From: Onchocerca volvulus
Lineage: Eukaryota > Nematoda > Chromadorea > Rhabditida > Onchocercidae
NCBI GenBank assembly: GCA_000499405.2
Contig: HG738139.1
Coordinates: forward strand, 8,704,616-8,768,615
DNA: 64,000 nucleotides
Direction of reading: 5' to 3'
Below, piece after piece: positions 1 to 13,032 of the stretch (its first letter is position 1; each line of letters starts with the position of its first letter). A program made the translations under genes and the position numbers. The notes under the pieces are model-generated. The model had not been told where the DNA came from. It saw only the letters and a list, made by a program, of their open reading frames with translations, and ran no database searches.

Positions 1-100
1 TGTGATGTAGCAACATTCCTCACAAAGCAAAAAACAAACGAAAAAATTTGGATTACGCTCCTTATCTATTTAAAAACTATTTAAAAACATTTGAAAACAT

Positions 101-381
101 GCGTCTACTCGAAGGCAACGTTACATATAAATTTCAAATCAATCGGTGAAGAACTTGAAACATTGCAAGAAGTAGCCGCAGTCAATGCGTGATGAATAAG
201 TTCTTTCCGCTCACGAATATGGGCTACAGGGCGGGGTCAAGAAATTCAGCCCGCTCACTTACTTTTAGCTGCCATGGACCTGACACGTTAAAAAAAAAAG
301 TATGTTTATATAGAAACACGCGCCTATTCGAATGCAAGGTTGTGCCAAAATTTGAAAGTAATCGGTGGAGAACTTCCGGAG
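101..381. repeat. Dispersed dimeric repeat, copy A
   Basis: Two related half-units sit at about 101-165 and 320-381. Both share a core resembling CGCCTATTCGAATGC, followed after about 15 bases by AAATTT(C/G)AAA and then AATCGGTG. Between them lies a stretch with a GGTCAAGAAATTCAG segment and an A-run. The same arrangement occurs on the opposite strand at about 57.4-57.66 kb. Open frames here (for example 189-434) are not coding-like. The family is unknown to me; it could be a SINE-like or foldback element remnant. Confidence 0.6.
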
Positions 382-596
382 ATTTGTCACTTACCGTAAC
401 GAACATTTACACTTTTATTTATATAGCTAATTAAATTTTTGTTCAATGTGACTTAAGTTTTGGAAATTTCAGCCAGTATTTAGTTTTTTCTCCGATTATT
501 TTCGAGAACCTTTTTGAGCTGAGAACTGTAGAAAAGAAAACTTATCCGAATTTATTCATACTTTTGAGCAACTTGAACTTAATTACATTTATTTAG

Positions 597-1044
597 AGCG
601 TAAGGGCAAATTTTTATGTCCAATGCGGGAATGTAAATATTTGAGTTCCACCTCATTACGTATGAAGCAATCTCTCGTAAACTTCTTGAATAGTAGCAGC
701 AATGACAGAAGAAATGATTCTGAGGAAACATTTTCAGTATGTTGTAGTCAGTAATTGAAATTTCATGTAAAACAATGGAGGTGTAAAGAAAGTCTCAAAA
801 AACAGCAAAAAGTTTCATTCATTAATTCATTTCGGAAAAAATCACATTATGATGTTGTTAAGAAATTGAATTAGCGTACGGTGTGATATGTAAAGAAATT
901 CAGTTCTTTTATCATTTTTGTCTAAACAGAAATACGTCTTATTTGTAGAATTCGGATTCTTCCTCTGTGGCATCAGCGATTAAATCATACACCTCAAAAC
1001 TTTCGGAATCAGAATCAGATGACGAAAAAATGAAGAATGATTGA
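597..1044 (+). CDS. 3'-terminal exons of an unidentified protein (5' end not seen)
   Basis: Two exons fit in phase. One runs 597-736, after a TTTATTTAG acceptor and ending at a GTATGT donor. The other runs 949-1044, after a TTATTTGTAG acceptor and ending in TGA. Together they read as a short basic start containing FLCPMRECKYLSS, then a Ser/Asn-rich stretch (NFLNSSSND, NSDSSSVASA) and an acidic tail LSESESDDEKMKND. This looks like the disordered C-terminus of a larger protein whose upstream exons lie left of the window or beyond the repeat at 101-381. The C-x4-C pair has no following histidines, so I do not call a zinc finger. The family is not recognised; a pseudogene fragment is possible. 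Confidence 0.42.
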
Positions 1045-1509
1045 TTTTTAATGCAGTTTCTCGAATTAAAAATGGTGCAATAAACTGTCTTACTACAATT
1101 AATACATGATTCACATCATCAAAAAAATGGTTTCTTTTTTTTGTGAGCTCAACTCTCACCAAAATAATCTTTTCAGAATCCTACTATTCAGTTTGAAAAT
1201 AATATGTAAATTTCGTGGGAGTTACTTGAAACAGCTAATTATTCGGGATTGGAAAGTATTTATGCCAATAATGTTATCAGGGTCTGGAGATATTATTGAG
1301 AAACTAAGGACCTCATTTTACACAGTTATAATATTAATAGAATACACAAATGTAAACTTTAAACTGCGGTACTATCTGATTACATGTACTGTTTTCTTCC
1401 TTCTGATATAATTTCATACGATGAGAAGTGCACTCTTTCATACTTCTTGAAAGGAAGTTAATTCGCTTATCTTCAGGAATTTATTCCAGGCGTTCTTAAA
1501 ATTTTCATT

Positions 1510-1828
1510 ATGAAAGTCAAAAGACTTGCAAGAAAGCAGAATATTCTCAAACAATTGCAAATTCATGCAGAATTTGAATTCAAATCACATCTTTTTTTTT
1601 GTATTAAATTATTTAAACGGTAAGTCCAATAATACGAAGAACTGCAAGTGTAGCAAACTCCAAGTTTAAATTTAAGTGAAAAGTGTTGCGTTTATGCACA
1701 TGAATCGCAATTGTTTATTATCACCAATAAATGATCATAGATCACTGAATACTCTCAAAAACTATGTGGATACAATGCGCAACAACGAGAGAACAGAGAT
1801 AGTGCTGCAACAGTGCATGTTGGCTTGA
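1510..1828 (+). CDS. Possible small two-exon gene, function unknown
   Basis: An ATG at 1510 opens a basic stretch starting MKVKRLARKQNILKQLQ. It is split at a GTAAGT donor after 1619 and resumes at 1741, after an ATCATAG acceptor, with SLNTLKNYVDTMRNNERTE, ending at TGA 1826-1828. The model encodes about 65 residues. Codon phase is kept across the intron, and an acceptor-like TATTCCAG lies about 20 bases upstream of the ATG, as expected for a trans-spliced mRNA. No domain, signal peptide or family is recognised. The short length makes a chance arrangement quite possible. Confidence 0.32.
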
Positions 1829-2490
1829 ATCCAGTAAACAATAGATGTTTGTGGCGCGAAATGTTGCTAGTTTTCACGTGTTGTTGGGTGAGGTCACGCA
1901 AGTTCACCTAGCGTGGGTTAAAATGATGGAGATGTTTTGCTGACGTGTCTTCGTTGAAGTAACCATTTAATTCATCGTCCAACCTAATCTCATTGACTAC
2001 TTAATCTCTCATATTTGATGATTATTTTTGCTGAGAAATCAAAACTGACTGAAGCAGATGAAAGCATTTTTAAATGTGTAATTAGTCATTACATAAGTAT
2101 TGTATATGACGGCACACTCTTGGCCCGTTTCTGAGTCGTAACTTCCGTTTTCAATATATTTAATGTTAGAAATGTTAAGTTTTCATATGCTTTAATTTGA
2201 ATTTTCCTTTGGAACAAAATGATCTTTCATGTCGTTCACAGTACTTTAAATGTTTAATTGATATCATTCAGATAAGATTTTATCTAATTCGTTGTATTTG
2301 ATATATTTCTTTTGCCCAAAATATACCGTTTAAAGAATGATTTTTATGATGATAGTGAACTGTTTGAGACAGACCAAAGAAATATGCTGTATAAGTGAGG
2401 CAGAAGAAAGTGCAATAATGAAAGAAAAAACATGTTGACCTTAGAAAGAAGAGAGATCAGTGAGGACGCGAGTAATAGCGCGAGAATTGG

Positions 2491-2762
2491 TTAAGAGAAT
2501 GATATCAACACTTTTTTGACAAATTCAATAAAACCAATGTACGTGGTCCAACCATCGGTTAGTATTCTGGAAGCGGTTGGCCGTATTAGTTTTTCTTTTC
2601 CATTATTTCACTGACCATCTGCACTTCTCTCAGTGCCTCCTCTTTGAGCACTTACCTTAGTTGTTGCCAATTCCGCAGTGCAACACGATATGATGCTCCA
2701 GAAGAGGTGGCGAATGCAGAGAGGAAGGGTATCACCTTGCCTGAAAAACTTTCCATTTTCAT
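2491..2762 (-). CDS. Weak candidate for a 60-residue minus-strand gene
   Basis: On the minus strand an ATG at 2762 opens KMESFSGKVIPFLSAFATSS and runs to a good GTAAGT donor after 2656. A second segment, 2566-2491, follows a CTTCCAG acceptor in matching phase (ILTDGWTTYIGFIEFVKK) and ends in TAA. The first exon is GC-richer than its surroundings. The plus strand is also open here, so strand is uncertain. No family is recognised; this could be a chance model or a decayed gene. Confidence 0.22.
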
Positions 2763-3855
2763 TGTTTAATTACGCAGGTAATAGTTCTCTCATGCAAGAT
2801 GTAAATTCACTTATAAATATTAACAATATGAAACTGATTGAGTCTTCAATTTTCACATGGCTAGTTGAAATTGTATACTTGTCGCTTAAAAATGATTGTA
2901 TATATTATCTCTCTCTCCGACTGTGAATGTTGGTTATTTTCATCGCTTTTGTTCATACACCCTTGAAGTGATGATATAAACATACGAACTCAATGTAAAT
3001 ATAAAGAGAAATGAGAGAAAAGGTGTGCTCTGATTCTAATACGAAAGGATATTGTAGTATAATTGGCTTTAGCTTATTTTTTTTTTTTCGGCAGGACGTT
3101 CAAAAAAAAAGCTTTATGCCTAGAAGATCCCTTAATTTCCTAATGTTGATTAGACTCTATCAAATTTGTAGACCAGTAATCTTGAACGGATTTAATCAAG
3201 TATTTGTTCGTATAGTTTAATGATTAGTATACAGATATTTTAGTGACTAATATTAATTCATCTATTCCAGTGGTTGAAGTATGCGATGCTTGCAGACTAA
3301 TTATTGAAACAGATTTTGATAATCAGATATAATTGAATGAGCCAAAAACTATCGTTTCAAAATTATCGCTAGTTCATGATGAATTCATCAAATATGACAA
3401 AATTGGAATTTTTCCGAGAGAGATGTTAGCTTAGTTTTCCATCAACATTTTATAAAAATTTGAAGTCCCATTCTTAAATTATTTTTTATTTGGAGTCGCT
3501 CAATTCATGTACTAAAAATTTAAGCTTACAAGTTCGATTTTCCTGATGAAATGTTCTGTATATTAAACAGTAAATTATTTCAATATTTTCATATCGTATC
3601 AAACTAAGAAAACAGCAAGATCTACTTTTTTTTTGTATAAGGCTGATATAGATGTTTTAGAAGTGAGCATTGTTTAGCTAAACCATCGACTGAATTTTTA
3701 AAATAATTCGTGTTTTAACTTATTACGGTTAATCTAGTTCTCAAATGCGAAGTTTTCGCGCTTGTTTGGTAAGCAAATATTTCAACGATTAGAAGCGTCA
3801 TTATATATATATATATATCTTTGATTTTAATGAAGGATATTTTAGGAATCGAGCA
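2763..3855. other. Intergenic stretch upstream of the AMPK gamma gene
   Basis: AT-rich sequence with no convincing long frame. A plus-strand segment near 3097-3198, after a TTTTCGGCAG acceptor, could splice to about 3271-3300 (after TATTCCAG), but the result is short, AT-rich and unlike any family I know. A short AT repeat lies at about 3802-3818, just before the AMPK gamma acceptor. Confidence 0.4.
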
Positions 3856-4822
3856 ATGGCATCATATACACCAACAACACGTCATGGTCAAAATGAGAGC
3901 GGTCATCAACATAATATCTATATACGACGTGGATCTGATGATGTTGAGTTTGATGTGCCGATTCCGTCTTTCAGAGGGTAACTTTTTAACATGCGGTAAT
4001 TGTCTGTTAGATTTTACTACAAAGTAAGATCACAGAAACAAGGTATTATTCAAATTATTGTCATTACATGTATTTCTTGTATTTTTGAGTTCTATTTCAG
4101 AGCGGAACATGCTCTAATGGACACTTTTCGAGAACATTTAAATTTACGTACATGCCGTGAATCACGGAATGCATCTATTTGTGATAATGAAATGCTTGAT
4201 GAGGGTCTGCATATCATTTTTCGAGATTCTATCAGTCTATCAAATTTGGTTAACGAATCGAAAAATTTACAGTTTTTTCATTTGCGAGTGTTACTCGATT
4301 CATTTATTTTCATCATTTTTGGTAAAACTGCATTATCTCTTGCATTATAATCTATGGATTTAGCGTGCAGGCATCATAATAAAAAGCTCAAAGAGTAATA
4401 CTGCACACAAACAAACGTATTGTTCTTACTTTGTTAATTGCAGATCTTGGACATCCACCAGCTACGCATGACACACCATCCGGAGCTCATATGAATTCGT
4501 TACAGTCAGATTCACCACTCAGTACTGCGTTTCGTTCAAGGTCTCGTTCAGATGCAACAAGCGCTCCACTATCCTGCCGTCAAAATATAGGAACAATAGT
4601 ACTATTTCCAAATAGATCAGAAAAACAATCAAAAAGTAAGTTAAATTTTATCATTTATTTAATATTATTTTTTTATCGTTTATTATTACTACTCTTGGTA
4701 TTTTTTTTTTCTTCATCGTTTATTGTTATTGTCAGTAACATCGAAAATTAAGAACAGTTGTTTCAGCCATGAAATATTTCGAAACTGTCTGGTTTCCTCA
4801 ATCTTTATTTTGAATAGCTGAT

Positions 4823-4856
<34 letters not shown>

Positions 4857-7036
4857 AAACTGTGGTTGCATTTTAGGGCACAATCTTCGTATTCGCAGTG
4901 AAAGACATAGCGTTTGTGTAACAGATTTAGCAGAATTGAAGAGCACTAGTTTGTCAGTGGCATCGAAACATCCGTTTGTTGATTCAAAACTTGCGAGTGT
5001 TGCAGTCAAAAATGTTAATAATATGTGTAATAGACCATTAAGTGCAATCGAAAGAAGATCAAGCATGTGGAATCTACCGGTATATTTAATTTGCAAAATT
5101 TACTTTGCATTTGATTTTTCTATCATATAGCTGGTGCTAGTTAAATTACACTGAAGCAAGTATTTAGTAAGCAACCTTTAACAGGGTAATACATGAAAAC
5201 TCATCGGATCTTTGTTTATATCAAAATGCATACTGTGTTTTTAGGTCTTGCCTTATCACAAATTAGAAATAAAACATCCGATTTTGTTCAGCATGACAAT
5301 TTGATTTACTTTTCTGTTATTAAATTCTGGTGATATATTAAATGATGAATATTTTTAGTCTTCTTGATTGAAGAATAATTATAAAAGAAGCATAGTAACT
5401 TTAGTCTTAAACCTTTAAGAATAGCTAAAATTCGTAGCAATAACAAAAGTTTAGAGCCCCATAGTCTTTTTATTGTATGTTATATTTTTCATTTCAGTGT
5501 CAGTCCAGTCCTCTTCAACTCGTAGTTGATAGAAATGACACATTTGAAAAGTACTGTTCTCCTCTAAGTAAGTTCTGTTGCTGCTTTTGCAGATAATACT
5601 TCAATTTTCAGTTTTTCTTAAAAAATTGAAGTGAAATAATGCTAAATATAATTTTAGAGACTTTATATTCACTCGGTTATACTTATTTGTAATGATAAGC
5701 GTGAGAAATTTATTTAGTTAATGACTTCGTTAACGTTAACTTTTTTCCAGCTAATGCCAGTATAATGCAAACTGTGCCGCATGTCGAGTCGAAACTAGCA
5801 TCCCCATTCAGCAATTATGCAATTCTTATCAAAGAGGTAAACTGTATTATAATCTAAGCTCCAGCCTCACATTTTTTTTGTAAGATTTGTGCTTAGATCA
5901 CAATTTGTAAGATTTAAGCTTAGATCACAATTTGTAAGATTTGAACTATAGATTATAAGTTCTTATATTTTTTCGAAAACTTTTCATTTGGGGTAAATAG
6001 TTTAATTCAAATATTATCAAAATTAAATAGTGAAGTCGAATTTTTAAAGACATTTTATAGTGCTTTTTGGTTATTAACAATTTAAAATTGAGGAAGATAA
6101 GGATCAGTAATATATCCAACGAGTGAATGCTTAATTTTTAATTCCTATCATACTGTATTCATGATCTCATAGTTTTATTTTCATTTGTATAAATTTTTAT
6201 GAAAAGGTTTTCCACATCTATTTGAAAAAATTGAAACTTTTGATTTCGGAAAAAAGTCATTCCAAACTGAGATGAATTGAATTTTTATTTTAAATTAATT
6301 GAAGTAATAATCTTATTCTGAAGTTTTTTATAATCCATTTTTTTAGTAAATTTGCAGGTATATATACATATGATGTTTTGTAGCAATTTTTCTTCCTCAC
6401 TAAAAAAAAATCTTCAGATTTATGTTTGACGTTTCGTTTTGTTTTCTACTTGTCTGGTTGACTGAATAGAAGTGTGAATATGCAAGATTTAGGAAATTAC
6501 AAGCACAAAAAAGCAAACCATTTCAAATTTGAATTAAGACTAATGAGTAATTTTGGATTCTTTTCAAATCATCCAATTTCTATAAAGATTCGAGGATGGT
6601 TTATGAGAATTCATTATTGAGAAAAACGAACATGTAAGATTGTAAGATTTTCATTATTTCCTTCGATGGAAATATAGGTCTTTCTATAAATGGTTATTTA
6701 ACGCAAGGTGATAAAAATACTTAATTTTGAAGTAATGCAAATTTAATAGCGACATAGTTTAATTCTCTTAGCTTCTATCAGAATTCTGTCTTACTGTAAT
6801 ACACTGCGGACTCTTGTACACTTTATTCTTATTACCATAACAAAGATCCAGCCTTGTGAATTACTCGCAGTATGGTTCATGTGCATTCAATCCATACAGT
6901 TTCGAAGTTTGGGAGCAAGAAATAAATATATCTTTGCTGCCTTATTTTACACCTCTAAAACTGCTTATACTACATTTATTTATCTCATCATATTTTTAAT
7001 TTACTCAGTAATGACATGCGACAATTTGCTATTTTT

Positions 7037-7083
<47 letters not shown>

Positions 7084-10000
7084 CTTTTCGTTGTGTGATG
7101 TTTATGATACAGTTATAACAATCTAAGCAGTTCATTGGGTAAATTTATGAGAGTAGTTTGTCTGCTGATGCTCAATTCAAAAAGCTCATGTCGGTTATTT
7201 TCCACTTCCGAAGTTTAGTTGTGTAGCATTGTTTTCTATTATCTTTTTCGCTCCAACCAGTTTTGAACATTTCAATAGAGATGATTGCACTGTCGTATTA
7301 AATGATTTTTTTTTCTTGCATAGCAAGCGGCAACATAATTATGCTGTTCCAGCCTTTTAGCTTGTGATGCATTTCTGCTCCATCTCACGACATGTTCTGC
7401 AGTCCCAATCCTCTTTTATGGAGAGATCTTTGATGTAAAATTAAATTTGTTTTTCATATAATTAAATGAGTTTTGCAATAAACACATTGAAGTTTCCATC
7501 TTTTTTTTTATATTTGTCTTTTTAAAGTCCCAACCGTCTTCATCAATCTCTGTTCATGTTATCAATCAAATGTTTCGATTGCATATATTGTCTTGCGATC
7601 ATCATTAAAATCGATATGAACATCTTCGAAAGGTATATACCACTTGTGGAAGTCGTTATAGGATATATAAAGTCTTATGATTTTGTTTGGAAAAATTAAA
7701 ATTCATTTTTATACATTTTCAGCAAATAGTTATAGCTTAGAAAGATCGACTGATTCATATTTATGCTTCATAATGAAGGCTGAAGTCCTATGAATGGAAA
7801 GTTTCCGAAAACTTTTTTGAAATATGTTATACAGAAAGAATTGTTGTAGTTTTTCTTGAGAGCACAGAGACTCTCTCTGGAAAGGGCGAAATGTTTAAAA
7901 AATTATCTGGATTATTTCGAAGAATTTTTTCGCTTTCTTTGCGGTCCATTAATTTTGATTTTGCTTGTATTTATGTAATGAAATAGCTATTGAAATACTG
8001 TTTATTGAAAAGCAATCACTAACGATTATTACTGAAGGTCTTCCATATTTTTAAAATCACTCTAATTATTTTTCTTTCAATTCGAACTGACTTCACTGTA
8101 TCAGTTATACACGATTTAATGACCTTTCTCAAGTATTAGCCACTTCATTTTTGATTCTTTGATCAAAAATATTATCTTTTTCACCATAAAGAGCTTTTTC
8201 TTTCCGGACTGAATTAAAATATGGGAAGCAACAGCCTTGAATATTTGAATTTTGTTCCTATCCTTTTTTGACGTTCATTTTTGAGACGAATGATAGATTG
8301 GTTTCTTTTTGTCTTTCTCTTCAGAAACCTGCAAGTTCTTACAAATTGAAACATTGCTTTTTCAAATTTCAGTTCGATGAAAAAAGAAAAATGTTTTCAT
8401 GAGCCAAAAATCATTTTTGCTCAGAGAATTCAAAAAGATATCTTTTGATAGATTTATTTTTAGTTCATAAAATGCAGTTTCCAAAATTTTTAATAATTAT
8501 CGAATATATATTCTTTATAACACTCTTCTATAAACTCACGTATATTGCTCAACAGAACATTTACTTTAAGATCTTTTTGGTGTTGCGGAGCGAATAAATT
8601 CAAAAATTCTTTATATTTTTGTGGTGTTCTGTCTTATTTTTTCATTTTATGAATTCTAGGTACTAATGAGCGTATATATGAGCATTCAGAATCTCGAAAT
8701 CTAATTTGTGGTCTGGAAATGAGAGTTGTCCTTATATAGTTTCGTCTAATTACATCATTATTACTGTCACGATTTTGTCCTTACAAATCTTTTCTTCCTT
8801 GTGAATATCTTAGTCTTTACTATTAACATTATCGTAGATCTCATTATTATCGTTAGTTATATTACTAATTTGCGGTAATACATATTTAGACTGAAGAATT
8901 TTCCAATTTTTAATTTATTTTTTTTTTTTTAAATTCAAGAATTCATAACGTATTTTTAGAGAACCAAACCAAGCAAAAAAATGAGGCGGAGAGTGTAGAG
9001 AGATAAAGAAAGCTATTATTTTTTGATAATTTGCACTATCATGTTGTGTTTCTAATTAGAATTTTAGAGGTCCATCTTTTCGCATTTCAAATTCAGTGCC
9101 GTATTTTTATATTCTGCGATTTCTTGAAGTTCCTTCTTTTTTACAGTGATAACTTTCGGATAATTTTGTTTACTGAGTGTTTTCTGCAAATGCAGCGCTA
9201 CCAAAGGTACTCTGCAGACGAAGTGATAATATCAATAAAAACTAAAAGAATACTATCCATGAAAAAGGATCTCTTTTTTGTCATTATCAAGTCGACAGAA
9301 TAACTCTGCTGTTCATACCAATGCACAGCAACCACATTTTGGCCAATTAAAATCTCAGATACTGAAAAATATTACAAAAAATCTTTCATTGGAATGTAGA
9401 CGATTGTTTTCCATTTCGCATAATTCAAATAATAATGGAAAATTTAGCATTTCCTTGAATATAACAAAACATAACTATACCACTTCCATTAATTCTTGTA
9501 CATTATCAACGATCTCAGCCCATCGCTCACATCAACAGTTTCGAAAAACTTCTGTTCCAGTTCGCTTATCCTCTAACTTCTTCATTGCTAGTAGATATGA
9601 ACATCCAGCCGGTTTTGAAGGATGGGATTCAGATGCAGGAGAGGGTGAGGTTTAACATCTTTTCAGTGAAAGTTGTAATTTCAGAACCCATTTAATTTGT
9701 CGTCCGAGCAGTTATCACTATACCCTCCTTACGATGGAACTACTCCCGAATTCTTCAAAGTTATTTTCGGTTTGCTTTATTTATTTTTGATCTTTTGTTT
9801 TTGTTTATTTTTTTTTTTTATATTTCTAGCAAATTGATGGAATCACTTACCTATATTTTTTTCTTTTTTTTTTTACAATTTTCAATTTAACTAATCTTCA
9901 AAATATATCAAATGAAATTACAGAAAGTCAGGATGCTGTTTATTCATCGTTCATGCGCGCACACAAATGCTATGATTTAATTCCTACAAGTACAAAATTG

Positions 10001-13000
10001 GTGGTTTTCGATACTGAACTACCAGTTAGATTATTTTCCTTCAGATTCTGAAATTGTATATTAATTTCAGTTTCACAGTCTTAGGTAGTAAAGAAGCAAA
10101 ATTTTATTTCTTAATAATATTTCATTTCCAAAATTATATTTCCTTAACAGAACAAGGCTCCAGGAGAAAGACATAAATCGATTTATCGAGAATATTCTTG
10201 GACTAATTTAAGAATGGAATTAGTTGTTGAAAAACTGCAGACAAGAAGAGAATAAAATTATTATTACTTGGTATAGAAACATGTTACCTTTCTAAATACT
10301 ACTAATTATACCAAGTTTTATAGTTCCTGACGAATTTCGATATTCTTTTTTTTTGTTTTTTTTTCGATATTCCATTATAATCTAACAATAATTTTATGGT
10401 CGAAAGATTTTATTTAGAAGTGAATCATGATTCTTAATGATATTTGATGAAAATACTATATATTAATTGGAAGAACATTTTAATTTCTATTTTCTTCCAA
10501 TTTATTGATTCATTTTTTAATATTTTAATCATGACTAGAAATGACACAAACAATCGTTTTTTATTTCTGTACTGTTTTATAGGTGAAGAAAGCCTTCTTT
10601 GCTCTTATCTATAATGGAGTTCGAGCAGCTCCTCTATGGGATAGCAAAAAGCAGGAATTTGTTGGCATGCTCACTATTACTGATTTTATTCGAATACTTC
10701 AAAAGTAAAAATGTTTTCCATTTATCATAGTATATTACAGCATTTTGAACAGTTAAAATCCGTATTATATTTTTCGAATCATTCATTATTAGCCTTATCA
10801 ACACTAATTATTTTATAAAACATTTACTATTGCAAATTATATTAAGAGGATTAAATTCCTTTTTTTACGGGATTTTTAGTAGTGGTTGCTTTGTCTAATA
10901 AGCTGTTTCCTATATCTCTCTCCTATATTACATCTATTATTAACAGAACATTTGAAATGTATTCTATTACATCATGTATTTAAATCTTTCTCTTACTTTT
11001 TCGTACAGACAGGGAAATTCTTAAATGAGCTCACATAAATATGCACAACCATGCACAATACTGAATCTTTTTTTCTCACAAAAAGTTTGCAGAAGAATGA
11101 TTGGATATACCAGAGAATTCAGATTGGTTGATTGTTTCAGATCGGAAGCAATATTCAGGACATCTCCAAGCCAATCTTTTTTTTTTATGTTGATTTTTAT
11201 TAAATTATATTTTGTAGATATTATACAAATAGTGGTTCAAGAAGTAAAGATATACAAAATCTTGAGAAGCATAAAATAGCAACTTGGCGTAAAGAACTAG
11301 AACAAGATGGTCATTTGAAACTATTGGCATCCATAAGTCCTTCTGAAAGGTTCGCATATTCATCCTTTATTAACATTTTAATTTTGTTGTATTTTTTATT
11401 ATAAACTCCAACTCAAAACTTCTGATTTAAATTTGCGTAGGAATCGGTAACATATAGCCAATTTTATCACCGGCGAAATCAAATTTTTAGTTTTTTCAAA
11501 CTTTTCTTCAATCACTGGAAATACTTTATCGGAGAAATTTATTCAGCCTTTTCCAAGCAGTTCAAATTCTCTGTAAAGAGAAAGTGCATCGTTTACCAGT
11601 GATGGAGGAGGGTACTGGCAATATCGCTTGCATTCTCACTCATAAACGATTGATGAAATTTCTTTATTTATATGTTAGTTTTTTTTTTTTTTCATTTTTG
11701 TTTTAGAAAAATTTTCTTCATAAGTAATTTCAGTTTTCTAGAAATGCTGGTTTGATTGAAGAATCAAGCCCTTTTTTTCGAAATTTTGACAAGTTTATCA
11801 GAAATAAGTTGGTTGAAATCTGAACTGGTTTTAGAAAATAAAAATTGTCACAACAATCTTTTATGAATTAGTTTTCATTCCGTTTCAAATTTTTTTGAAT
11901 TTCTTATTTCTGGAGTAGATTGAAAAAATTTACAGATGGATTTTAGATGATTGATTTGCCTCGTCCATCTTTCATGGAGAAGACACCTTTTGAGTTAGGG
12001 ATTGGTACATGGGATGATGTTTCAACGATTACTCAGAATACTCCACTGATAGATGTTATGAATTTATTTCTTTCTAAACGGGTATCTGCTTTACCTGTAT
12101 TGGATGAGAATGGCAAAGTACGTTTCATTTTCCGAAATTTCGACTTAATTGAAAGTTTCAATGTTTTTTTTTTTTTTTTTTTTCATCGTATTGTTTTTTC
12201 CTTTAATGGAATCATCAACATGGCTAGACTTATACAGATACGTTGATGGTATTGTTGCGCATCATATCATTAGCCATGGTGAAAATTCATCTTGAAAATA
12301 CTAGTGTACTATGAAATTTCATTAGGGCATATTATAGGTTGTCGATATTTATGCTAAATTCGACGCTATAAATTTGGCAGCTGACAAATCATATATTGAT
12401 TTAGATGTTACAGCGCAAGAAGCTTTACGGCATCGCGTTGATGTAAGCTCCAATTTTATCATTTCTAACTAAAATTTTTTCTAATAAATGAGAACTCCAG
12501 CAAATTTCTTAAATGAATTCAGTTTTCAGTGGTTTGAAGGAGTGCGCTGTTGTTCACCGAATGATTCACTGATGACGATTATAGAAATGTTAGTTAGAGC
12601 CGAGGTACATCGATTAGTGATCGTTGACTACGATAAGAAAGTGAAAGGAATCATTTCACTCTCAGATATACTACGATTTTTAGTTCTAGAACCACCAGTT
12701 ACACTACCTGAAAGTAAGTTACTCCATTTTGTATCTGATCGAATGAACGGATAATTTCAACAATTATCTGTGGATATAGAAATTATTTTGAAATTTGCAT
12801 GCAAGTTTATAGCGTTTTCGAAAACTCGTTGTTGTAGCATAAGGGAGCTCTCAGCTCATTTTTTTCTGATGCAACCTTTCTGTTATGCAGTTGTTTGTTT
12901 CCTTTGATAGTTAGAAATTCCTGGCTGATTATTTCCACAGTGTTTAGTAACAATAATAATTTAGATGATAGTCCTGACTTTGCATTAGACGATGCAGTTG

Positions 13001-13032
13001 GAAGTAATGATGGTGAAATATATTGTTCGTGA
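3856..13032 (+). CDS. aakg: 5'-AMP-activated protein kinase gamma subunit
   Basis: This is the nucleotide-sensing regulatory subunit of the AMPK heterotrimer, a cytosolic energy sensor. Exons: 3856-3977, 4101-4204, 4444-4635, 4877-5079, 5498-5567, 5751-5836, 9299-9644, 9924-10024, 10583-10704, 11218-11349, 11547-11673, 11947-12117, 12338-12442, 12530-12713, 12941-13032. All junction phases agree, giving about 718 residues. Four CBS motifs are visible: [14 protein letters not shown] with [19 protein letters not shown] with [17 protein letters not shown] with KFDAIN; and EVHRLVIVD with SLSDIL. The nucleotide-contacting Asp is present in CBS1, 3 and 4 and absent from CBS2, as in the family. The first about 370 residues are low-complexity and Ser/Arg-rich ([13 protein letters not shown]), like long gamma isoforms. 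An acceptor (ATTTTAG) 10 bases before the ATG suggests trans-splicing. Attaching the six 5' exons across a 3.4-kb intron is inference from phase; the CBS part is near certain. Confidence 0.9.
4824..4854. repeat. Poly(A) run of 31 bases
   Basis: Uninterrupted A-run in the AMPK gamma intron just before the exon at 4877. It could be simple-sequence expansion or the tail of an old retroposed copy; no target duplication was found. Confidence 0.85.
5880..5943. repeat. 27-bp tandem repeat, about 2.3 copies
   Basis: Units at 5880-5906 and 5907-5933 match at 25 of 27 positions, followed by a partial third unit starting GTAAGATTTG. The repeat lies at the start of the long AMPK gamma intron. Confidence 0.85.
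5944..9298. other. Long AMPK gamma intron, no gene seen
   Basis: 3.4 kb of AT-rich sequence between exons at 5836 and 9299. It holds a 40-base poly(T) run at 7039-7078 and many short pyrimidine tracts, but no convincing exon on either strand. Its length suggests it could contain the promoter of a short isoform starting near the exon at 9299. Confidence 0.5.
7039..7078. repeat. Poly(T) run of 40 bases
   Basis: Uninterrupted T-run inside the long AMPK gamma intron. The exact length is likely unreliable in sequencing or assembly. Confidence 0.85.

Noticed and set aside
224..434. Open frames on both strands inside the left repeat
   Set aside because: They coincide with repeat copy A and are not preserved as frames in copy B.
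1106..1411. 101-codon plus-strand frame
   Set aside because: Composition follows AT-rich noncoding sequence, with no splice partner or family resemblance.
4713..5096. 127-codon minus-strand frame
   Set aside because: It is the antisense shadow of an AMPK gamma exon (4877-5079) plus a poly(A) run read as poly-Phe.
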